Positions 57,339 to 64,000 of a stretch of 64,000 nucleotides of DNA are shown in pieces. This DNA comes from Gigantopelta aegis (lineage: Eukaryota > Mollusca > Gastropoda > Neomphalida > Peltospiridae), in the NCBI RefSeq assembly GCF_016097555.1, contig NC_054706.1, positions 60,266,631 to 60,330,630 of the forward strand, in the 5' to 3' direction. The translations under genes and the position numbers were made by a program. Each line of letters opens with the position of its first letter. The first letter of the stretch is position 1. The notes beneath the pieces are model-generated. The model did no database searches. It saw nothing but the letters and a program-made list of their open reading frames with translations, and was not told the origin of the DNA.

Positions 57339-58253
57339 CTACAGGGACAAGATGAAGTGCTTGGCGTTGAACTGTGGCACCAGTTTCCTCCATCGGTGGG
57401 CTAGCAAGGTCTTAGCTAGCTCGACGTAATGGGTGCCTGCGATGATCGTCAGTACTCTGTGGATGGTGTAGTTGTCCATGTCTTCGAAGAGTATTCCCTG
57501 TCTGTAGAGATCATCTCGGCGCGACGTCACCACAAGTCCAAACTTCCCGTCTCGTAGTTCCATGGCGTGGATGGCACACTCAACTCCGTCAGGAAACTTC
57601 TTAAAGTTGCCCTCAAGAATGCCTCCCGGCAGTGAGCTGGTGTCCGAGGTGTGCCCGACCAAGTATCGAGTGTACTGGCCCTTGATCTTGGAGATGGCTA
57701 GGCTCCAGGCGGGGTCCCTGCCCCGGGCGGTCGCGGAAGGCCGGACCTTGGCTGGCTGGTCACTACTCGGTGGGGTGACGACCTTCCTCTTCACAGCAGC
57801 GCCATCCATAGGGGTCTTGGCGGAGCCCCCCGGGGGTGGGGGACTACGCCGACAGCCTCGAAGGGGTTGGAACGGGAGACGCACGCCGTGGAGTTTCGCA
57901 GATCGCTGTGTCCAACTGCGACGTCGACTGGTCCACTGGCTCAGTCTGTTCAGAGGTATCTGCGTCGGCTGACACTGGTTGGTTGGGGGTGGGGGCGGCG
58001 ACGCAGACAGGGCTGGCGGTTGAGCCGCCAGTTTAGGTCCCCCCTGAGCCGTCCCTGGTGCAGGTTTCCTCTTCCCTTCCTCTTCGTCGTGTTCGTTACC
58101 GCGTTGCCATACACCAAAGTCACGGTTGCCCGTGAGCCAATGTAAGCGACGCGGTACTCTAACAAAGAGCCGTAGCTTGCAATAAGTCCCCCCAGATGGG
58201 GGGGGGGGCAACTCGAGAGAGCAGAGCGACACGTCTTTCCTCATCGAAGGCAT
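57339..58253 (-). CDS. unidentified GC-rich ORF, 304 codons
   Basis: The frame is open for 915 bases in sequence much richer in G and C than either flank. The N-terminal half is low complexity (PPALSASPPPPPTNQCQP, many Arg and Pro). The C-terminal half looks like a folded domain (AISKIKGQYTRYLVGHTSD, GILEGNFKKFPDGVECAIHA, FEDMDNYTIHRVLTIIAGTH). I see no zinc finger, protease or polymerase motif. No introns. The start is uncertain: the Met of MDGAAVKRKVV, nearer the folded part, is an alternative. It could be a nucleic-acid-binding or capsid-like protein of an unrecognised element, or a single-exon host gene. I cannot decide from sequence alone. Confidence 0.45.
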   Translation of the reverse strand: MPSMRKDVSLCSLELPPPPSGGTYCKLRLFVRVPRRLHWLTGNRDFGVWQRGNEHDEEEGKRKPAPGTAQGGPKLAAQPPALSASPPPPPTNQCQPTQIPLNRLSQWTSRRRSWTQRSAKLHGVRLPFQPLRGCRRSPPPPGGSAKTPMDGAAVKRKVVTPPSSDQPAKVRPSATARGRDPAWSLAISKIKGQYTRYLVGHTSDTSSLPGGILEGNFKKFPDGVECAIHAMELRDGKFGLVVTSRRDDLYRQGILFEDMDNYTIHRVLTIIAGTHYVELAKTLLAHRWRKLVPQFNAKHFILSL

Positions 58254-58763
58254 AGCTCGGAGTGTATATGTAAGAGGACAAAATGTGTACCATTAATGTT
58301 GTATCTCTGTCAAAATGTCAACTTGTGTGTGTTATATGAGAGAGAGAGAGAAGTGAGACAGAGAGACAGTGAAAGAGGAGGAGAGAGGAAAAGAAGGACA
58401 GAGCAACAGAGATAACAGATGTATGTGTTAGGTTTTGGGAAACTGAGTTTCTTCATAATTACAAAATTTGGAATAATTAGAGAATGCTTTATTGTTGTTT
58501 GTATGGCTTATTAGCCAGCCTGTCTTTGATTTTTAAAAAATAAGTTAGTGGCATTAAAAAACTAAATTACATCACCCATGCTGTGTTATTGAGACAATTA
58601 TATACACATTTAGTGCTGTCATTGTCAAAGGTGTGCAAACTGGTTTAATTGGTGAAACGAAAAGTCGTAGAATACATGGTTAGGATTTTTAAAAGTTTTT
58701 TTTACACATTAAGTATAATGTCAAAGTTGACATTTTTACCTGGGTACCACTTTAATTGATTAC

Positions 58764-59001
58764 AGCCAGTGCTCCACAACTGGTGTAACAAAGGCTGTGG
58801 TGTGTAGCTATCCTGTCGGTGGGATGGTGCATATAAAAGATCCCTTGATGTTAATCGAAATAGAGTAGCCCATGAAGTGGCGACAGCGGGTTTCCTCTCA
58901 CAATATCTGTGTGGTTCTTAACCATATGTCTGATGCCATATAACCATAAATAAAATGTGTTGAGTGCGTCGTTATATAAAACATTTCCTTCCTTCCTTCC
59001 A
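58764..59001 (+). mobile_element. family-B SINE, head truncated
   Basis: It begins at CAGCCAGTGCTCCACAACTG and runs to the tail AAAACATTTCCTTCCTTCC. Confidence 0.82.
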
Positions 59002-60344
59002 CTTTAATAGTTGATATTTTGACTTGACATTTTGTCCTACATCCGTTAATTATAAAGATGTGGTTATAGGGATTATTTTTATGTGATTCCCTAACAACAG
59101 ATGTGTCAGGGCCACAATATATGTATTCATAATAACAAATCATTGAAAATGTAAACAAATATCTGCCATCTTGGATTATAGTAAACAGACAAACAGGAAG
59201 ATGTTGTTAACGGGCGATCACAGTTATACAATAAATCGAAACATCTAAATTTTGTCATGTACTGCAAGAGTAATAAATTAAATATAATTGCCTCACAAAA
59301 ATAAATACTTACAATAATGACAACACTATTTTTCAATAATTAAATGCGGTATCGCTACTTTTTCACTTTGCCACTGAATAAAACGTAAAGTGGCAAGTAA
59401 CATGAGTTCTATATTTGTTATAAAGTTTTATCAATGTATTTTATACCTGTTACAAGTACTGGTATTCTTCCAATATTAAACAATAAATGGTTTATAGACG
59501 TTAACTAACGTGCTTTTCAAACCTTACATTCGGCAATGGTGTAACGGATGTGAGTGGCTCTACCAATCTTCCGGTGCGGTCTCTATTTGTTATTTTGTAA
59601 AATAAAAAATACAACCGATCTGTCGACAGCAATATCTGTTCGAGTATTGTAATTTGGAAACCAAATAAGCTGAAACTAACTACAATAGTCTTACCAACAC
59701 ATAAATTTTTATGTTTACAAAACTGTCAAATAGAAAGTCCATTGGATCACTGCTTATCAATATAATCATAATGATAACCAAAATATTCTTTGAAACACCA
59801 TTGACTCCCATCCACAATGACAATGGCATTAAATGGTGGAGAGACTTCCAACCGATACAGCATCTAACCCTAAAACTTAATTTGTTATACTTATAAATAT
59901 AGGCCTACTGAATGCTGGAACGGTTGAAAGTCATGACATCCAAATAGTCCTAAGGGACATAGAAATTGTGGTTCTTTCTATGTCCGAATATTGTTACATA
60001 GTTGGTATTCAAAACTTGTGGCACCATGCTTCAACCGTTTGTCAACCGAAATATTGGGAAGCAACTCGCACTGCACATTAAGGAAAGTATTGATTAATTA
60101 ATGTGTGTCCTGCACTGTTATGACTATAGGTATCCGAAATATATATTTTCAATTTTATTCAAACTGTCATGTGCTCAGGCCATTTTCCAGAAATTTAGCA
60201 GGCTCCCTTGGCTTGCACCAGTGTACTCGATTTGTGCAGGTGTGGAATATCTCACATGGTTCTTGAACAAATACATGTATATAACCAGTTTGAATCTTTA
60301 ATTAAGGTGTTGTCTCAAAATCTCAACATGTCTCCATAAATGCT

Positions 60345-60840
60345 AGCCCGAGTACTCTAACAGAGAGCTAGATGGACATTTGGGCAGTTATGACACTCTT
60401 AACGCCAGGGAACAATCTATATCAATATTGCGCAATCTCTGTCTACTAAACGGTAATCACAGATAACCGATCTAATATATACAACAACAATCCTATGTTT
60501 GATATTAAATACCTTTACATCGACAGGGTTTCTGCCAGAGGGTAAAACGGGTACCATACCCAAATTGTTTTGCAGATTTTATTTTTTTAGTTAACCTTTT
60601 AACAAAATTAATTACTTTCATCATTACTGTATGATTTTCTTAACTTAACCCATTTTCTTTCTTGGGGAGGCCCACCATACCCCCTGTTGACTGTGATTGT
60701 ATTCAATTCCATAGTGCCATACCCAAACATTTCTTTCTGGCAGAAACACTGATTGATAATTTTTGAGTTCCTTGATAAAACATTTTTTTTATATTAATTA
60801 CTAATACACACACTACAGGAAGAAACCCGACAGAAATCCC
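60345..60840 (+). repeat. family-E dispersed repeat, copy 2, split by a MITE
   Basis: AGCCCGAGTACTCTAACAGA ... CAATCCTATGTTTGATATTA, then MITE, then TTTTTGAGTTCCTTGATAAA ... ACACACACTACAGGAAGAAA. It matches the reverse complement of 46985-47233 once the MITE is removed. Confidence 0.7.
60524..60751 (-). mobile_element. GTTTCTGCCAGA-family MITE, copy e
   Basis: CAGGGTTTCTGCCAGAGG at the left, CTTTCTGGCAGAAACACTG at the right. The flanks ATCGA and ATTGA may be a decayed 5-bp duplication. Confidence 0.8.
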
Positions 60841-61621
60841 CTTTCAATAACTTTCAGGTTAAATACGTAGTTGTGATAATTTGCATTAATTATTAGAATT
60901 TCATTGGATACATTTTTATAGTGTGTACTTAATGCCAATTTTTTTTTTTTTTTCAATACCAAATTTCCGGTATTTTCAGATTTGCTCGGTATGGTAAATA
61001 GGTATTGAAAATAATACAGATATTGAACAGTATATGTATATGGTTCCATTCATCTCTAGCATAGTCGTTATATGTATAAAAAGTTATAGCAACTATGGCC
61101 TCTGAAAATTGCGAGAACAATCTTTTCATTCACATGTCATTCATGCTAATTAATCTACATGTACACTGTAAGTTTGAGTAATACTAGTACATTTTTTGTC
61201 CAGCATATTAAATTTAGGACATTCACATGGTCAGGTCACATTACATAAAAATGATAATTAGTTTTCTGAATTTATTTTTTGCCTAACCCGTAATTGGTTT
61301 ATAAAAGCAAATTTTCAGAACTCAGAGATCTCGAAACTTTTGCATTTACTCTAAACATTAAAGATTCCTGTTTAGCTCCATTTCTTACAAACTATAAGTC
61401 GAACAACAATGAAACTTGGTTTATAGTTACATCTATGAATGTTTATGTCGGTGCATATTAAAAGAAAATGTTTACGTTTATTGCATTAAACTAGTTTTTT
61501 TCATGCTATTCAACTGTGTGCTTGAAAGCTGTTTTGTTTGTTGGAATGGAATGTATTAGAGAAAGTAAATTTATTAAAATTGTTTTCTGAAGTTAAATTA
61601 ATTATAAAATTATAAGCGTAA

Positions 61622-61775
61622 GTTTGTTTTGTTTAACAACACCAATTATCACATTGATTTATTAATCATTGGCTATTGGATTTCAAACATCACACAGATA
61701 GGATAGCACATATACTACAATCTTAATAGCTCATTGTGCTGGAATGAGAATTAGCACCATAGGCCCACCGATGGA
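61622..61775 (-). mobile_element. family-A SINE, partial
   Basis: GTTTGTTTTGTTTAACAACA, CATTGGCTATTGGATTTCAA, ATAGGCCCACCGATGGA. It is shortened in the middle and at the head. Confidence 0.7.
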
Positions 61776-62218
61776 ATATAAAATCATAAATGTATAAGAT
61801 GTACATGTATAAATTACAATAACCTACATGTATTTGCTTGGTCTATTTCTTGTGCCAGCCTTCTGTTGACACATAAATAGTTTTTATTGTAAAATGCAGG
61901 GAAAGGCTTTAATATCCAAAATTATAGCTAGCCCAAAATAAGAATACACGTTTTAAATCACTTATTCAACTCCTACAATTAAGGAAAATGTCTACAGCAA
62001 AAGAACATGCCATTGAAAAAACTCACCCTAAATAATAATATAGTTCAAGGCAAAAAAGTTCCGTAGACAATTAAATCTCCAAGGCATTGCCAAATGCAGG
62101 GGTTGCATATTAAGTATATGCAAACGTTTTACCAAGTTTGTGTCAGGGTATTGAGGTAAAATAATGAAGAAAAAACCCTGGTACATGTATTTTATGTTTA
62201 TGTTTGTTTCTGTTGTAG

Positions 62219-63990
62219 GTTTTCACTGATTAATCATGTCACAAGCACCACCTCCGTATCCATCCGATCAGAAGGGTGGAGCCCCTCCTCCAGGTACGTA
62301 ATTACATGTATATAACATGAATTAAATAATAAAACAATTATTTTAGTGCTAAAGGTCATCGATATCCTTAAATCAAATTAGATTTGCTGCAATGATGGTA
62401 AAATGAACTGCAACTTAGTTTACTTCGGTGCTATTTTAAAGGTGCTATATCAGCTACAAACCCATTTAGCTTATTTATTTTATGTCTATAGGGTTTCTGC
62501 CAGAAATTAAATAATTTGAGGGTACATAATAAAAACAAAACAAACCACATGTGCCACTACTATAGTCCATCCCACAGGGAATGCCTTTTTTCATGCTATG
62601 GTATTTACTACAAGTTATTAATTTCTGAGCCGATTGTTTTCTAAATTTGATACAAAAATAGTATTTTTGTGTTCTATATATTTTCAAAAAACTTTCTTTC
62701 TTACGTCAAACCAAACTGAAATTATTACAAAAGACATTTTTGTAGGAGGATGGGATGGACTATTATATACATGTAGGTGGTTAAGTGTTTGACTGTTTTG
62801 AAATTAAATACTACGTTTCATGCACTTTGACAAATTTTAAACAGCAATTCTCTTACTGTGATAAATCTAAAACGTAAAAAATATATTCATTATTTTAAAT
62901 TTTTTTAGAGTGTGCACTTTTACACTTGGTATTCTTTGGTAGAAACCTGATTTATATTTCTGATAAATAGATAAAATAACTACACACAGATATATAATCT
63001 TTGCATAAATAACTTGGAAATATCAAAATTGTAATGTGCATACTGTGTAAACTGTCCTGCTCAATTCAACTAGATTCCTTCCTATCTTGGGAGAAAACAT
63101 TGGGCAAGTTGATTATCGGTGTCCAGCAGAGAGTTGCACAAACAGCCACTTTGTCCGCAATTTGCTCCTGTCATAACGTCATGGAGTGTTTGCTTCAGCT
63201 GAATGTGCCCAATTCTATCGGTCACCCTCTAAAGATTTTCCAATAATTATCATACTTTAAATGCTGACAAAGGCATAGCTCAGACGTCGTTAACTTTTGC
63301 ACCCCATCATTCCCCAGAGATAAGTTCAAGGATAGTAAAATTTAGCTCCCCTTAGCATGTGGATTTATTTGGTATTGGTACATGTATGATAATCTCTTAA
63401 ATAGCTCCCCTTTATCCAAGTTAGGGGAGCAGTTAATCACTTAATTTTGTATGGCTGCCTATACTCAAACAACTTCTGCTTTCAAAAATACTGAACACCC
63501 TAAGTCAGCAGATTAAATATTTTGTTTTGGAATTGAACAAAAATTGTTTTGTTGATTTTCTGGTTAAATCAGGCATCAAAATAAGTAGAGAACGGTCGTT
63601 CAGGTTACCGGGAGGTTACCACATGTAAGAAAAGTCAACATGGTTTCATTTCCGAACATAAATCGGGCAATGCATTCCGGACTTCCGCGTTTCCGATACA
63701 ATTTCAGAACGTCCGCGTTTTAGCAGCATCAACTAGATGTGTGCCGAGTAGTTTGCAAGAACATTTAATTTAAATGTAAAAGTACCGAAAAACTGTCTAT
63801 ATAGTTGTGGTAACCTATAGGTTACCAGGCTATATTTTGTGGTAACCTGTAAATGGGTTACCAGACACAATGCTTATTTCGATTCCTGTTAATTTAAACA
63901 AATATTTTTACAATATGTTTGTTGCCTGTAATAACCATTATTGTAATCTGTCTGTCTGTTTATTTGCAGCCTATGGACCACCACCTGCAG
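62219..63990 (+). CDS. proline-rich PPPY protein, first two coding exons (gene continues off the right edge)
   Basis: Exon 62219-62293 follows a TTGTAG acceptor, has 17 nt of 5' UTR and an ATG at 62236, and ends at a GTACGT donor. Exon 63970-63990 is 21 nt, between TTTGCAG and GTAAGC. The phases agree and the peptide reads MSQAPPPYPSDQKGGAPPPA then YGPPPA(G). PPPY at residues 5-8 is a WW-domain (NEDD4-type ligase) ligand motif. N-termini like this occur in LITAF/CDIP1-type membrane-associated zinc-ribbon proteins, in annexin A7/A11 and in several others, so the family cannot be named from the head alone. An untranslated first exon must lie upstream of 62219. The 21-nt microexon encodes one more Pro/Gly/Tyr unit and keeps phase, so it could be skipped or duplicated without a frame change. 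Confidence 0.75.
62613..62768 (+). repeat. dispersed repeat shared with 13825-13985
   Basis: TTTCTGAGCCGATTGTTTTC, CTTACGTCAAACC and GTAGGAGGATGGGATGG. It lies in the first coding intron of the proline-rich gene. A lone MITE end, GGGTTTCTGCCAGAAA, is at about 62490. Confidence 0.6.
63570..63888. mobile_element. MITE-like element with CAGG(A/C)ATC(G/A)AAATAAG ends
   Basis: CAGGCATCAAAATAAG at the left pairs with CTTATTTCGATTCCTG at the right. Several GGTTACC/GGTAACC blocks inside are also inverted. A half copy is at 25725-25800. Confidence 0.65.
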
Positions 63991-64000
63991 GTAAGCTTCT

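Larger units (their letters stand above)
58254..62218. other. repeat-bearing intergenic or 5' UTR-intron stretch
   Basis: A GA-rich patch at 58340-58400, a truncated SINE, a family-E repeat with nested MITE and a family-A SINE. No splice-flanked coding segment recognised. The minus-strand donor-like GTAAGG near 59525 has no coding support. Confidence 0.4.

Noticed and set aside
57562-58145. Plus-strand ORFs over the GC-rich region
   Set aside because: Antisense of the longer minus frame; composition-driven.

Overview
The window looks like repeat-dense, AT-rich nuclear DNA from an animal, most likely a mollusc and probably a marine gastropod. Genes are split by GT-AG introns. Non-coding space is filled with tRNA-derived SINEs of kinds I associate with gastropod genomes, several MITE families, a LINE, a Ty3/Gypsy element and a DIRS element. 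There are no operons, bacterial signals or CRISPR arrays. The species call is inference from repeat style; no database was searched.
Host genes. (1) 6592-12041, minus strand: four in-phase internal exons of an unrecognised charged protein, two of them microexons. (2) 24040-28928, plus strand: a complete five-exon gene for a 319-aa protein with two membrane segments and a long Arg/Asp repeat tail. A phase-compatible exon at 38270-38408 could give a second C-terminus. (3) 39610-47751, minus strand: a complete four-exon BIRC5 (survivin), 140 aa, with all four zinc ligands and the C-terminal helix, convergent with gene 2. (4) 62219 to the right edge, plus strand: the first two coding exons of a proline-rich PPPY protein. 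A GC-rich ORF at 57339-58253 (minus) is unidentified.
Mobile DNA. A decayed DIRS-type tyrosine-recombinase retrotransposon fills 1 to about 5215. A Ty3/Gypsy element (17508-22420) has LTRs, a 5-bp target duplication, a SCAN-like capsid and integrase remnants upstream of RT/RNase H remnants, the order known for Gmr1-like elements. A LINE with a 995-codon open frame lies at 48081-51393. A 2.4-kb foldback-like element with 8-bp target duplications lies at 53134-55519.
Nested insertions are the main theme. The LTR element, the LINE, the foldback element and a SINE each interrupt an older SINE with a visible duplication, and two MITEs interrupt other repeats, so a relative insertion order can be read directly. 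At least four SINE families, a TIR family built on GTTTCTGCCAGA, two TA-flanked MITEs, a TTAA-flanked MITE and two elements with inverted arms of about 200 bp or more account for much of the remainder. I see no clear new biological system. The best candidates for novelty are the foldback element, the LINE frame that starts inside a SINE, and the unrecognised genes.
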